Origin: Brevundimonas sp. UBA7506
GTDB lineage: Bacteria > Pseudomonadota > Alphaproteobacteria > Caulobacterales > Caulobacteraceae
DNA length: 64,000 bases
Assembly (NCBI RefSeq): GCF_002479495.1
Contig: NZ_DLNQ01000007.1
Coordinates: forward strand, 62,001-126,000
Direction of reading: 5' to 3'
The notes under the pieces were generated by a model. The model was not told the DNA's origin, searched no databases, and saw only the letters and a program-made list of their open reading frames with translations. Within the stretch, counting starts at the first letter, position 1; the number at the start of each line of letters is the position of its first letter. Both the position numbers and the translations under genes were made by a program. Below are positions 51,339 to 62,692 of the stretch, piece after piece.

Positions 51339-52826
51339 GTGAATCCCTCTTCCGACCTCGTGAACCGTCTGTGGCGCGAGTGCGCCGTCCTGCGAAAGGA
51401 CGGCGTCACCTACATGCAGTACGTCACCGAATTGACCTACCTGCTGTTCCTGAAGATGTGCTCCGAGCAAAAGGATGAGAGCCGGATTCCCGAAAGCTAC
51501 CGCTGGGAGGCGATCAGAACGGCCGGCGAGACCGAAGTGCTCACGCGCTATAAGCAACTGCTGATCGACTTGGGTGACGGGACCAAGATCGCTGACCGAT
51601 CCATCGTGGCCATTTTTAACAATGCCTCTACCGTCATCCGCACGCCTGCCAACCTTAGGAAGCTGATTGCCGCCATCGACGACCTGCACTGGTTCACAGC
51701 CGAGCGGGACGCATTCGGAGACGCCTATGAAGGCCTCCTACAAAAGATGGCGGAGGAGACTAAGCGCGGGGCCGGCCAGTATTTCACCCCGCGCGTCTTG
51801 ATAAACATGATCGTTGGCCTGATGAAGCCCCGGGCCGGTGAGATCATTCAGGATCCGGCCGCCGGCACCGGCGGCTTCCTGATTGCCGCCGATCAGTACA
51901 TGCGCGATCAGACCGACGACTATCACGACCTTCTCGACAGCCCGCGCAAAATCACGTTCCAGCTCAAGCAGGCCATTAGAGGGCTGGAGAACGTCTCGGA
52001 CACTTTCCGTCTCTTGCTGATGAATCTTCATCTGCACCGTATCGACCCGGACTACCTGGATCTGAACGATACCTTGTCGCCGACAGGGCAGCAGGCGGCG
52101 TTCAAGAACGCCAATCTCATCCTGACTAATCCGCCGTTTGGGCCTGCGGGCAGTCCGCCGACGCGCGACGACCTGACCGTCACCGACCGGGTGTCCTCCT
52201 ATCAGTTGCCGTTCGTGGAGCATGTGATCCGCGCCTTGGCCCTCGGCGGACGCGCGGCGGTGATCGTGCCGGACAATGTGCTGTTCGACGACGGGCGCGG
52301 GCGGCTGCTGCGGCAGATGTTGATGGAGCGCTGCGACCTGCACACCATCCTGCGCCTGCCGACCGGCATCTTCTATGCGCAAGGGGTCAAGACCAACGTC
52401 CTGTTCTTCACCCGGTCCCAGGAAGAGGCCCCGACCGAGGCCGCGACCCAGGCCGTCTGGATCTACGACCTGCGCACCGGCGCTCCGGCCTATGGCAAGA
52501 CCAATCCGATCGGGGACAAGGACTTCGCCGACTTCGTTCAGGCCTTCGGCGACGATCCCTTGGGGCGCAGCGCCCGCACGGATCAGGGCGAGACCGGCCG
52601 CTTCCGTCGGTTCACGCGCGAAGACCTTGCTGCCCGCAACGACAACCTGGACATCACCTGGCTGAAGGCCGAGAGCGCCGACCCCGACGACGGCCTGACC
52701 GACCCCGACGACATCGCCGCCGCCATCGAGACGCACCTGGTGTTCGCGCTGGAAGAGGTGCGGGGGCTAGTCGAGGAGCTGGAGCGCGAGGCGCCGTTGG
52801 CGGCGCTTGAGGAGGTCGAGGCGTGA
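51339..52826 (+). CDS. hsdM: type I restriction-modification methyltransferase subunit
   Basis: A 495-residue N6-adenine methylase. The helical N-terminal domain begins LVNRLWRECAVLRKDGVTYM; SAM motif I is DPAAGTGGF (172-180) and catalytic motif IV is NPPF (264-267). It modifies the target adenine with HsdS and forms the restriction complex with HsdR. The start is GTG 51339 with AGGAG 8 bp upstream. hsdS overlaps its stop by GTGA. Confidence 0.95.
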   Translation: MNPSSDLVNRLWRECAVLRKDGVTYMQYVTELTYLLFLKMCSEQKDESRIPESYRWEAIRTAGETEVLTRYKQLLIDLGDGTKIADRSIVAIFNNASTVIRTPANLRKLIAAIDDLHWFTAERDAFGDAYEGLLQKMAEETKRGAGQYFTPRVLINMIVGLMKPRAGEIIQDPAAGTGGFLIAADQYMRDQTDDYHDLLDSPRKITFQLKQAIRGLENVSDTFRLLLMNLHLHRIDPDYLDLNDTLSPTGQQAAFKNANLILTNPPFGPAGSPPTRDDLTVTDRVSSYQLPFVEHVIRALALGGRAAVIVPDNVLFDDGRGRLLRQMLMERCDLHTILRLPTGIFYAQGVKTNVLFFTRSQEEAPTEAATQAVWIYDLRTGAPAYGKTNPIGDKDFADFVQAFGDDPLGRSARTDQGETGRFRRFTREDLAARNDNLDITWLKAESADPDDGLTDPDDIAAAIETHLVFALEEVRGLVEELEREAPLAALEEVEA

Positions 52827-54139
52827 CCCTGCCGCAGGGCTGGGCGGAGACGACACTGGGTGAGTTGGTCGAGGTCAATCCGAAGCATGCAGCGGACATC
52901 GATAGGACCGTGTCGGTTTCGTTTGTGCCGATGCCCGTCGTGGATGAAGTCACGGGTCGCATAACCGATCCAATCGATAGGCCGCTGGATGAGGTGTGGA
53001 AGGATTATACGCATTTTTCGGACGGAGATGTGATCTTCGCAAAAATCACGCCGTGTATGGAAAATGGGAAATCCGCCATCGCGTCCGGGCTCACCAATGG
53101 TCTGGCCTGCGGCTCGACCGAGTTCTTTGTGTTTCGGTCTCAGGGCGCAATCGAACCTGCTTACCTTTGGCGATTTCTGCGGCAGACGAAATTTCGAGAG
53201 GAAGCTGCGAAGGTGATGACTGGTGCTGTTGGGCAGCGCCGTGTGCCTAGAGCTTGGCTGGAAAACTATAATCTGGGCGTTGCGCCTCGCGCTGAACAGC
53301 GCCGCATCGTCGCCAAGCTGGACGCCCTGACCGCTCGCCTCGCCCGCGCGAAGCTCGAGCTGTCCAGAGCCCAAAAACTTGTCGCGAAAGAGCGCTTAGC
53401 GATCCTAGGGGCAGCGTTTCAGCAGTTTCGCAGCTCACCACGTGCTCGGCTCGACGAGCTTTGTCGCGTGGGAACTGGTTCGACGCCCAGGCGAAGCGAG
53501 AGCCGCTACTATAGCGGCGGCTCCGTGCCTTGGGTCACAAGCGGCGCTGTAAACGACGGCGTGGTCTCACAGGCTTCCGAGCACATCACTGACGCTGCAC
53601 TGAAGGAAACCAATTGCAAGGTGTTCCCGTCAGGCTCCATCCTCATCGCCCTCTATGGTGAGGGAAAGACCAGGGGGATGGTAGCGACCCTCGCGATTGC
53701 AGCCGCGACCAATCAGGCGTTGGCAGTGCTGCATGCTTTCGATCGTGATCGCGTAGAACCTGATTGGATCGAGCTCTTCCTACTCGGCCGATACGAAGAA
53801 ACCCGCAGGGCAGCGGCCGGCGGAGTCCAACCGAATTTGAACCTCGGCATCGTGAAGGCGATTGAATTGCCGGTCCCGCCCGTGTCTGCGCAGCAGGCGA
53901 CTGTCGCTTACATCAAGTCCGCCTTCGCCCGCGCCGACCGCGTCGAGGCCGAAGCCCGGAAGGCCCTCGCTCTGATCGATCGTCTGGAGACGGCGATCCT
54001 GGCCAGGGCCTTCCGGGGCGAACTGGTTCCGCAGGATCCGAACGACGAACCGGCCTCGGTCCTGCTGGAGCGCATCCGCGCCCGCCGCGCCGCCGAGCCG
54101 AAGCCCAAACGCGGGCGACGACCGAAACTGGCGTCCTGA
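52823..54139 (+). CDS. hsdS: type I restriction-modification specificity subunit
   Basis: A 438-residue specificity subunit with two target-recognition domains. TRD1 begins LPQGWAETTLGELVEVNPKH (residues 3-22) and is closed by the conserved helix PRAEQRRIVAKLDALTARLA; TRD2 begins ARLDELCRVGTGSTPRR and is closed by SAQQATVAYIKSAFARADRV. The two helices set the spacer of a bipartite target; its sequence cannot be predicted here. Codon use in the TRDs differs from the flanks, as usual for recombining hsdS genes. GTG 52823 overlaps hsdM; mcrB follows after 17 bp. Confidence 0.94.
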   Translation: MTLPQGWAETTLGELVEVNPKHAADIDRTVSVSFVPMPVVDEVTGRITDPIDRPLDEVWKDYTHFSDGDVIFAKITPCMENGKSAIASGLTNGLACGSTEFFVFRSQGAIEPAYLWRFLRQTKFREEAAKVMTGAVGQRRVPRAWLENYNLGVAPRAEQRRIVAKLDALTARLARAKLELSRAQKLVAKERLAILGAAFQQFRSSPRARLDELCRVGTGSTPRRSESRYYSGGSVPWVTSGAVNDGVVSQASEHITDAALKETNCKVFPSGSILIALYGEGKTRGMVATLAIAAATNQALAVLHAFDRDRVEPDWIELFLLGRYEETRRAAAGGVQPNLNLGIVKAIELPVPPVSAQQATVAYIKSAFARADRVEAEARKALALIDRLETAILARAFRGELVPQDPNDEPASVLLERIRARRAAEPKPKRGRRPKLAS

Positions 54140-54156
54140 AGGCGCAAGGGGGGAGT

Positions 54157-56316
54157 ATGGACGACGCGGGATTCAGAGAGATGCTGCTGGGGCGTGGGAA
54201 CGCGCCGACTGGCGTGGAGACGCGGATCGGCTATCTCAGGACCATCGAAAAGCACCTGGCGGGGCTGGGGCTTCCCTTCGCCGACCTGGACGCGGCGTTC
54301 GATGCCGACGGTCTGGCCTCGGCCATCGAGGCGGTGCGCGGCTTGATGACAGACTACAAGGCCGGCGGGACTGACTATCGCCTGTTGTTTCCCCAGTCGG
54401 TGAACCCTGGAAACCGTCTGGCTAATCTGCCGACCTTCCTGAAACACTATCGCGACTATCGATCGGGAGCCGGTACGGCCGAGAGCGACGCCGGCCGCAT
54501 CCGCCGATTTGCGCTGGAGCATTTCGTCGAACCCGCTCGTGCGGGAGGCAAGGCGACGGTCTCCCTCCGCGCCGGCGATCTGCACAATGCTCTGGGCCTG
54601 AGCAACGCCCACGCCAATGTGTGTCAGGCCTTGCGGGGTCGTCTGTTCCGCAGTCTGGCCGGCGTCGGCGAACCGGTCGTCAGCGGGCCCGAGAACAGCT
54701 CGACCACGACGTTTGAGTTCCGCCTCGTCCCCTCAGTCATCGCGCCGACGCCCCCAGCAAGACGATTGACCAAACCCATGCTCCAAGCCGCGGCGCCCAC
54801 CAATCTGATCCTCTACGGCCCGCCCGGAACGGGGAAGACCTTTGCAACGGCGCAAGAGGCGGTGAAGCTGTGCTCGCCGGGCGTCGATCTGGACGACCGT
54901 GCCGCCGTCGACGCCGAGTACCGACGTCTGGTCGAGGCGCGTCAGGTCGAGTTTGTCACCTTCCACCAGTCCTACAGCTATGAAGACTTTGTCGAAGGCC
55001 TTCGCCCGCCGGTGTCGGGCAAGGACGGCGAGGGCGATGAGGACAAGTCGGGCTTCCGCCTGGAGGTCAGCCCCGGCGTCTTCCACCGCGTCGCCACCCG
55101 AGCCGCCGCCAGCAAGGGCTCGACCGGCAAGAGCTTCGATCTGACCGGGCGTCAGGTGTTCAAGATGTCCATCGGCGAGGCTGCCAACCCCGAAGACGCC
55201 TATCTGTTCGAGGAGTCGCTTCAGAACGGCTATGCTCTGCTCGGCTTTGGCGAGATCGACTGGAGTGACGAGCGGTTCGCCAGGCGTGAGGCCATGATCC
55301 AGGCCTGGAAGGACGAAGAGCTGGAAGCTGATCCGCCCACGCCACAGAGCGCGCGGGTGCAGTGTCCCGACATGTTCCGCAACTGGATAGGGCCGGGCGA
55401 CATCCTGATCGTTTCCAAGGGCAACGGCAGCTTCCGCGCTATCGGCGAAGTCACCGGCCCCTATGAATACGCCCCGCGCGACGATGGCGGCTATTTCCAC
55501 CGGCGAGCCGTCAACTGGCTCTGGAGCGACCGTAGCGGCGTGCCGGTCGAAGAGATCTACGCCAAGCGTTTCAGCATGCGCACCCTCTATATGCTGACCC
55601 CGTCCGATCTGAACATGAGCGCCCTGCAGCGCTACATCACCAGCCAGGAACCCGGCGGTCCGCCCGAGCCCTTCGTCCTGATCATCGACGAGATCAATCG
55701 CGCCAATATCTCCAAGGTGTTCGGCGAACTGATCACCTTGCTGGAGCCGGACAAGCGGACCACGCCCGACGGCGGCGGCCTGAAGGTGCGGCTGCCCTAT
55801 TCAAAGGAAGCATTCGGCGTGCCGTCCAACCTGCACGTCATCGGCACCATGAACACGGCTGATCGGTCGATCGCCCTGCTGGACACGGCGTTGCGACGCC
55901 GTTTCGAGTTCCGCGAACTGATGCCGGATCCGGACCTGCCTGAGCTAAAGATCGCCAGCGCGCACTGCGGCGTCGACATCGGCAAGCTGCTGCAGATTCT
56001 GAACGAGCGGATCGAATACCTGTTCGACCGCGAGCATCAGATCGGCCACGCCTACTTCATCAAGTGCGCTTCGCGCGGTGAACTAGACGCCGTGATGCGC
56101 CGGAAGGTGATCCCGCTGCTCGCGGAGTACTTCTATGAGGACTGGAGCAAGGTCGCCCTCGTGCTGGGCGACGCGGACCTCGGCAAACCGGGCCGGTTCC
56201 TGGACCGGACCGTGCTGAAGCCGCCGGCCGGTCTCGATGCGGACGGCGGTGACACACGCTGGCGTTGGACAGTGCGGAAGGACTTCGCGCCCGATGCCTA
56301 CGCCGACTTCCAGTGA
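54157..56316 (+). CDS. mcrB: McrB-like GTPase/AAA+ restriction subunit with EVE-like insertion
   Basis: A 719-residue AAA+ motor of modification-dependent restriction. The N-terminal ~195 residues, helical and then strand-rich, probably bind DNA. Walker A is GPPGTGKT (221-228), then EFVTFHQSYSYEDFVEGLRP, Walker B LIIDEIN (508-514), and GTMNTADRS further on, the McrB signature. Between the first and second AAA parts, residues about 333-482 form an insertion resembling an EVE domain: GPGDILIVSKG, IGEVTGPYEY, HRRAVNWLW. EVE domains bind modified bases, so this protein may hold a second reader. ATG 54157 has GGGGGG upstream. mcrC overlaps its stop (GTGA). Confidence 0.9.
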   Translation: MDDAGFREMLLGRGNAPTGVETRIGYLRTIEKHLAGLGLPFADLDAAFDADGLASAIEAVRGLMTDYKAGGTDYRLLFPQSVNPGNRLANLPTFLKHYRDYRSGAGTAESDAGRIRRFALEHFVEPARAGGKATVSLRAGDLHNALGLSNAHANVCQALRGRLFRSLAGVGEPVVSGPENSSTTTFEFRLVPSVIAPTPPARRLTKPMLQAAAPTNLILYGPPGTGKTFATAQEAVKLCSPGVDLDDRAAVDAEYRRLVEARQVEFVTFHQSYSYEDFVEGLRPPVSGKDGEGDEDKSGFRLEVSPGVFHRVATRAAASKGSTGKSFDLTGRQVFKMSIGEAANPEDAYLFEESLQNGYALLGFGEIDWSDERFARREAMIQAWKDEELEADPPTPQSARVQCPDMFRNWIGPGDILIVSKGNGSFRAIGEVTGPYEYAPRDDGGYFHRRAVNWLWSDRSGVPVEEIYAKRFSMRTLYMLTPSDLNMSALQRYITSQEPGGPPEPFVLIIDEINRANISKVFGELITLLEPDKRTTPDGGGLKVRLPYSKEAFGVPSNLHVIGTMNTADRSIALLDTALRRRFEFRELMPDPDLPELKIASAHCGVDIGKLLQILNERIEYLFDREHQIGHAYFIKCASRGELDAVMRRKVIPLLAEYFYEDWSKVALVLGDADLGKPGRFLDRTVLKPPAGLDADGGDTRWRWTVRKDFAPDAYADFQ

Positions 56317-57623
56317 TCCGCCGCACCGTTCTTGAATGGCGTTCACTGCCCTACGGCAAGGGCGAGGATGCGATTCCCGAAGATGCAGCCGACCGCCTGA
56401 TGGCCGTGGCCTGCGCCTCGCCGCTGGGCGGTCGCGACGGCGGTCGCATCCTGACGCACGGCCGCCACGCCATCACCGCGCGCCAGGTCGTTGGCGTTCT
56501 GGTCGCCGACGGCGTGACCTTGGAAATCCTGCCGAAGATCGACATACCAGATGCTGACGGAGAGGCGACGCACGGCCAGATCCGCAAACGCTTGGTTCAC
56601 ATGCTGGCCGTGGCGCTGGAGATTGATATCGCTGTCGGGCCGATGACGGATCTGGGCTGGCAGAAAGACACTTTGCTCGAAATCCTGATCGGATTGTTCG
56701 CACGCAAACTCGCGGACGAGGCCCGCAAGGGCATGCCGCGGCGCTATCTGACGCACGAAGACGACCTGACAGCCATGCGCGGACGCCTGGATGTCACGCG
56801 TCAGTTCACGACATTGATCGCGAGGGCCGACCGGCTCGCCTGTCGCTTCGATGATCAGTCGCCCGATATTCTGCTTAACCAGATCATGAAGATGACGGTT
56901 GATCGGCTGATCCGGGTCTCGGTGTCGACCGAGAATCAGCGTCGGCTGCGGGAGCTGGCCTTCTTCTATGCCGACATCCACAGCGTGCCTCCGAGCGCCG
57001 TGGCCTGGGACAGCCTGATCCTGGACCGTACCAATAACCGCTGGCGCGAACTCGTCGAACTGGCGCGCCTGTTGTTGGGCGACCGGTTTCAGACGACATC
57101 GAGCGGCGCTGCGCATGGCTTCTCCCTGACCTTCGACATGAGCCGCCTGTTCGAAGCCTACGTCGCGCGCCAACTGAGACGCGCTCTTGCCGGCACAGAC
57201 TTCACGGTGCACCCCCAGGGTGGTCGATTGTACTGCCTCGAGGAGGCTGAAACCGGTGTCGGCCGTTTCATGACCAAGCCGGACATCCTTCTGAAGCGAA
57301 GGGGCGCGGTCGAGCTGATCATTGACACCAAGTGGAAGCGTATCAATCGCCAACTGGACGATCCCAAGAGGGGAGTCAGCCAGAGCGACATCTATCAGAT
57401 GATCGCCTACGGACAGCTATACAACAGCGCGGATTTGCTCTTGCTCTATCCTCACCACAGCGATGTCGGATCGGAGGCTGGCACCTTCGCCTCTCACCGC
57501 ATTACGGGTACCATGAGGCGCTTGCGAGCGGCCACTATCGGCCTCGCTGGAGACTGTCACGATGACCTTGTCGGCCTGGCTGGCTGGGAGAGCGACGAGC
57601 CCATTAGGTTGAGCCAGTCTTAG
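56313..57623 (+). CDS. mcrC: McrC-like nuclease subunit
   Basis: A 436-residue McrC. The N-terminal domain has HAITARQVVGVLVADGVTLE and EILPKIDI, typical of McrC; the C-terminal nuclease has KPDILLKR with Asp324 and IIDTKWK with Asp338 and Lys340, a complete PD-(D/E)xK site. McrC binds the McrB hexamer and cuts DNA containing modified cytosine. GTG 56313 overlaps the mcrB stop by 4 bp; a frame open back to 56265 would overlap mcrB. The last codons coincide with the first copy of a direct repeat (57609-57627). Confidence 0.92.
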   Translation: MIRRTVLEWRSLPYGKGEDAIPEDAADRLMAVACASPLGGRDGGRILTHGRHAITARQVVGVLVADGVTLEILPKIDIPDADGEATHGQIRKRLVHMLAVALEIDIAVGPMTDLGWQKDTLLEILIGLFARKLADEARKGMPRRYLTHEDDLTAMRGRLDVTRQFTTLIARADRLACRFDDQSPDILLNQIMKMTVDRLIRVSVSTENQRRLRELAFFYADIHSVPPSAVAWDSLILDRTNNRWRELVELARLLLGDRFQTTSSGAAHGFSLTFDMSRLFEAYVARQLRRALAGTDFTVHPQGGRLYCLEEAETGVGRFMTKPDILLKRRGAVELIIDTKWKRINRQLDDPKRGVSQSDIYQMIAYGQLYNSADLLLLYPHHSDVGSEAGTFASHRITGTMRRLRAATIGLAGDCHDDLVGLAGWESDEPIRLSQS

Positions 57624-57658
57624 GTGGTTTGGCACCGGTTTGAGCCACTCTTAGATGG
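57609..57658. repeat. 19-bp direct repeat at the 3' end of mcrC
   Basis: TTGAGCCAGTCTTAGGTGG (57609-57627) and TTGAGCCACTCTTAGATGG (57640-57658) match at 17 of 19 positions, with a 31-bp period. The first copy contains the mcrC stop codon. It marks the boundary between the restriction island and the potassium-transport operon. Confidence 0.6.
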
Positions 57659-57946
57659 TCTCGCTAAGTGGTCGGTTTTCTCAAAACCAATGGCTGTCGA
57701 ATTTTGGTGAGCCGCCGTTAAGTGATCCCGACATGCTTCTAGCTGTGCGACGCGTCGTTGAAGTTGCCTCATATAATTTCGATAGCTTTCCCCGATTTGG
57801 GGAGCTTGCCCGCCGGGTGACCCGTCGCCGCGCGCCGAACGCATAAGGTCTTTACGCGCGCCTTATGCGGAGCGCCGGGTTCCGCATGGCTCCCTTATGC
57901 CTCCAGGGCGTCTTGTCCGGCTCTCAGTCGAGCTGGAGGTGTCGGC
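57659..57946. other. kdp promoter region
   Basis: This 288-bp region (323 bp counted from the mcrC stop) contains no supported gene; a 63-codon frame at 57655 has no protein-like features. It should hold the kdp promoter and includes three CCTTATGC sites. Confidence 0.5.
57841..57900. promoter_or_regulatory. three CCTTATGC sites upstream of kdp, candidate KdpE operator
   Basis: CGCATAAGG (57840-57848) and CCTTATGCG (57861-57869) form a 9-bp inverted repeat around 12 bp; a third CCTTATGC lies at 57893-57900, 32 bp (three turns) after the second. The sites precede the first kdp gene by about 50-100 bp. KdpE or another regulator is inferred. Confidence 0.5.
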
Positions 57947-58030
57947 ATGGCCGATGTGATCTTTCTGGCGATCGGCTGCGGGGCCTTCCTGGCTTTCGCA
58001 GCCCTCGCCGTTGCGTTGAAGAGGTTGTGA
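57947..58030 (+). CDS. 27-residue membrane peptide preceding kdpF
   Basis: ATG 57947 with GGAGG 7 bp upstream opens a 27-residue peptide, MADVIFLAIGCGAFLAFAAL followed by AVALKRL: one hydrophobic helix and a basic tail. It ends 2 bp before kdpF. Similar tiny membrane proteins occur in front of kdpF in relatives, so it may be a Kdp accessory peptide. The ribosome site and spacing support translation; no function is known. Confidence 0.6.
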   Translation: MADVIFLAIGCGAFLAFAALAVALKRL

Positions 58031-58032
58031 CG

Positions 58033-58119
58033 ATGTTGCTGAACCTCCTGTGGGGCGCCGGCGCCCTCGTTATCGCCGGCTACATGGTCGCGGCCCTGCT
58101 GCGCCCCGAGCGGTTCTGA
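58033..58119 (+). CDS. kdpF: KdpF small membrane subunit
   Basis: A 28-residue single-helix protein ([20 protein letters not shown], then ALLRPERF). The ending [12 protein letters not shown] is the KdpF hallmark. KdpF stabilises the KdpABC potassium pump. It begins 2 bp after the 27-residue peptide and ends 16 bp before kdpA. Confidence 0.88.
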   Translation: MLLNLLWGAGALVIAGYMVAALLRPERF

Positions 58120-58135
58120 GCGGAGCCGCCTTCTC

Positions 58136-59848
58136 ATGAATATCCAAGGATGGGCGGAAATCGCCCTGACCCTCGGTCTGGCCGTCGTGCTCGGCTGGCC
58201 GATCGGGGTCTATATGTCGCGTGTCTGGAACGGCGAGCGCACCTGGCTGGACCCGGTGCTGAAGCCGGTCGAGGGCCTGTTTTATCGCGCCGCCGGGGTC
58301 GACCCGAGCCGCAGCCAGGGTTGGCTGGGTTACGCCGGCGCCCTGCTGGCCTTCAACCTGGCGGGCTTCCTGCTGCTGTATGGCCTGCTGCGTCTGCAGG
58401 GCGTCCTGCCGATGAATCCTCAGGGGTTTGACGGCGTCAGCCCGCACCTGGCCTTCAACACCGCCGTCAGCTTCGTCACCAACACCAACTGGCAGAGCTA
58501 TGGCGGGGAGACGACGATGTCGACCTTCACCCAGATGGTCGGCCTGACGGTGCAGAACTTCGTCTCGGCGGCCACCGGGGCGACGATCGCGGTGGCGCTG
58601 GCGCGGGCGTTCGTCGCCAGTCGCGGCGAGGGCGTCGGCAACTTCTGGGCCGATCTGACGCGCACCAGCCTCTATGTCCTGCTGCCCATCGCCTTCATCG
58701 TGGCCGTGGTTCTGGCAGGGCTCGGCGTGGTTCAGTCGCTGGCGGCCTCGGCCCAGGCGACGACGCTGGAAGGCGGCCAACAGACCATCAGCCTGTTCCC
58801 GACCGCCAGCCAGCTGGCCATCAAGCAACTGGGCATCAACGGCGGCGGCGTGTTCAACGTCAACTCGGCCCACCCGCTGGAAAACCCGACGCCCCTGACC
58901 AATCTGATCACGGCGATCAGCATCAACGTCCTGGGCTGGGCGGCCTTCTTCGCCTTTGGCCGCAGCGTTCTGGCCAAGAAGGACGTGCGCGCCCTGGTCG
59001 TGGCGGCGGTCATCCTGCTGGGCGCGGCCGGTTCGGCCCTCTACGTTATCGAAAGCCAGCCGGCTCCGGCTGCGATCGCCGCCGGCGTCGATACATCGGT
59101 CGGCAATATGGAGGGCAAGGAGGTCCGCTTCGGCGTGCCGTCTTCAGTCGCCTGGGCGGCCCAGACGACGGGCGCCTCGAACGGCTCGGTCAACTCCATG
59201 CACGCCAGCTATATGCCGCTGGGCGGGGCTGTGACCATGTTCCTGATGCAGCTGGGCGAGATCCTGCCCGGCGGGATCGGCTCGGGCGTCGCGGTCATGG
59301 TGCTGATGGCCATGCTGTCGGTCTTTGTGGCGGGCCTGATGGTCGGCCGCACGCCCGAATACCTGGGCAAGAAGATCGAGGCGCGCGAGATCCAGTTCGC
59401 CATGCTGGCGGTCCTGGTCGTGCCTCTGTCGGTGCTGGGCTTCTCGGCCATCGCCGCCGTCCTGCCCGAAGCCCTCGCCGGACTGCTGAACAAGGGGCCG
59501 CACGGCCTGTCCGAGGTCCTCTACGCCTATACCTCGGCGACGGGGAACAACGGCTCGGCCTTTGCCGGCCTGACCGCCAACGCCCCCTGGTGGAACACCA
59601 CCCTGGGTCTGGCCATGCTGCTGTGCCGGTTCGTGCCCGCTGTCGCGGTTCTGGCCGTCGCAGGGGCTCTGGTCGCCAAGCCCCGGCTGGCGCCCTCGAC
59701 CGGGACCCTGCCGACCCATGGCCCGCTGTTTATCGGCCTGCTGATCGGGGTGATCCTGATCCTCGGCGGCCTGCAGTTCTTCCCCGCACTCTCGCTGGGT
59801 CCGATCGTGGAGCATTTCGATATGCTCCAGGTCGTGGCCCGGTTCTGA
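58136..59848 (+). CDS. kdpA: potassium-transporting ATPase subunit A
   Basis: A 570-residue inner-membrane channel-like subunit of the KdpFABC K+ pump. It has about ten helices and the four filter-like loops of the family, for example [32 protein letters not shown], and [14 protein letters not shown] near the end. Length equals that of E. coli KdpA (557). It selects and binds K+, which KdpB then moves using ATP. kdpB starts 10 bp after its stop. Confidence 0.97.
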   Translation: MNIQGWAEIALTLGLAVVLGWPIGVYMSRVWNGERTWLDPVLKPVEGLFYRAAGVDPSRSQGWLGYAGALLAFNLAGFLLLYGLLRLQGVLPMNPQGFDGVSPHLAFNTAVSFVTNTNWQSYGGETTMSTFTQMVGLTVQNFVSAATGATIAVALARAFVASRGEGVGNFWADLTRTSLYVLLPIAFIVAVVLAGLGVVQSLAASAQATTLEGGQQTISLFPTASQLAIKQLGINGGGVFNVNSAHPLENPTPLTNLITAISINVLGWAAFFAFGRSVLAKKDVRALVVAAVILLGAAGSALYVIESQPAPAAIAAGVDTSVGNMEGKEVRFGVPSSVAWAAQTTGASNGSVNSMHASYMPLGGAVTMFLMQLGEILPGGIGSGVAVMVLMAMLSVFVAGLMVGRTPEYLGKKIEAREIQFAMLAVLVVPLSVLGFSAIAAVLPEALAGLLNKGPHGLSEVLYAYTSATGNNGSAFAGLTANAPWWNTTLGLAMLLCRFVPAVAVLAVAGALVAKPRLAPSTGTLPTHGPLFIGLLIGVILILGGLQFFPALSLGPIVEHFDMLQVVARF

Positions 59849-59858
59849 TCCTCATCGG

Positions 59859-61931
<2,073 letters not shown>

Positions 61932-61948
61932 GACGCAAGGAAGCCATC

Positions 61949-62692
61949 ATGCGTAAACGCAACACCACCAAAGCCTCGGGCGCGAACGACGCCCTGTTCG
62001 GCGGCGCCTGTCTGGTCGCCATCATCGCCCTAGGGCTGTGCAGCAGCCCGGCCAAGGCCGAGGAAAAAGCCGGTCCCGACGTCGCCTTCAACGCCGCCGT
62101 GGCTTCCGACTACGTCTTCCGCGGCGTCAGCCAGACCGAAGGCGATCCGGCGATTTCAGCCGGCGTCGATGTGACCCAGGGCCTGTTCTACGCCGGCGCC
62201 TGGGCCGGCAACGTCTCCTTCGCCGGGGACGCCGACACCGACGCCGAGATCGACCTCTACGCCGGGGTTCGGCCCGAGTTCGCCGGCTTCAACTGGGACT
62301 TCGGCGTGGTCAGCTATTTCTACGCCGGTCAGCCGGACGGGGCCGATTACGACTATGTCGAGCTGAAGGCCGTGACCTCGCGCGCTGTCGGCCCGGCCAC
62401 CCTGGGGGCGGCGATTTACTGGTCTCCCGACTTCTTCGGCGCGGCCGAGGATGAGGCGACCTATGCCGAGATCAACGGCGCGATCAGCCCGGCGGACAGG
62501 TGGACCCTCTCGGTGGCGGTGGGCCGTCAGTGGGTGTCGTCGGACTTTGACTACACCACCTGGAACCTGGGCGCTGCCTATCAGCTGACCGACCATCTGG
62601 CGCTGGACGTCCGCTATTTCGACACCGACGAACACGACTTCGGCGCCGCCTATGACGGTCGCGTCGCAGCCAGCGTGAAGGCGACCTTCTGA
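61949..62692 (+). CDS. TorF-like putative porin inside the kdp operon
   Basis: A 247-residue outer-membrane protein of the TorF/TIGR02001 type: a signal peptide ending SSPAKAEE (about residue 35), then NAAVASDYVFRGVSQTEGDP, the family hallmark, and alternating beta strands ending VAASVKATF with C-terminal Phe. It lies between kdpB and kdpC; its stop shares a base with the kdpC start (TGATG). Potassium diffusion through the outer membrane when Kdp is induced is a natural hypothesis, not shown. ATG 61949 follows CAAGGAAG. Confidence 0.85.
   Translation: MRKRNTTKASGANDALFGGACLVAIIALGLCSSPAKAEEKAGPDVAFNAAVASDYVFRGVSQTEGDPAISAGVDVTQGLFYAGAWAGNVSFAGDADTDAEIDLYAGVRPEFAGFNWDFGVVSYFYAGQPDGADYDYVELKAVTSRAVGPATLGAAIYWSPDFFGAAEDEATYAEINGAISPADRWTLSVAVGRQWVSSDFDYTTWNLGAAYQLTDHLALDVRYFDTDEHDFGAAYDGRVAASVKATF

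Noticed and set aside
48647..51409. 920-codon minus-strand frame opposite hsdR
   Set aside because: It is the antisense shadow of a complete HsdR with all motifs; its translation is low in recognisable structure.
46778..57658. Calling the region an integrase-driven island with defined att sites
   Set aside because: No integrase gene and no duplicate of the tRNA 3' end were found; only suggestive repeats exist.
57655..57846. 63-codon frame between mcrC and kdp
   Set aside because: No ribosome site, no conserved-looking segment, and it ends among the candidate operator sites.
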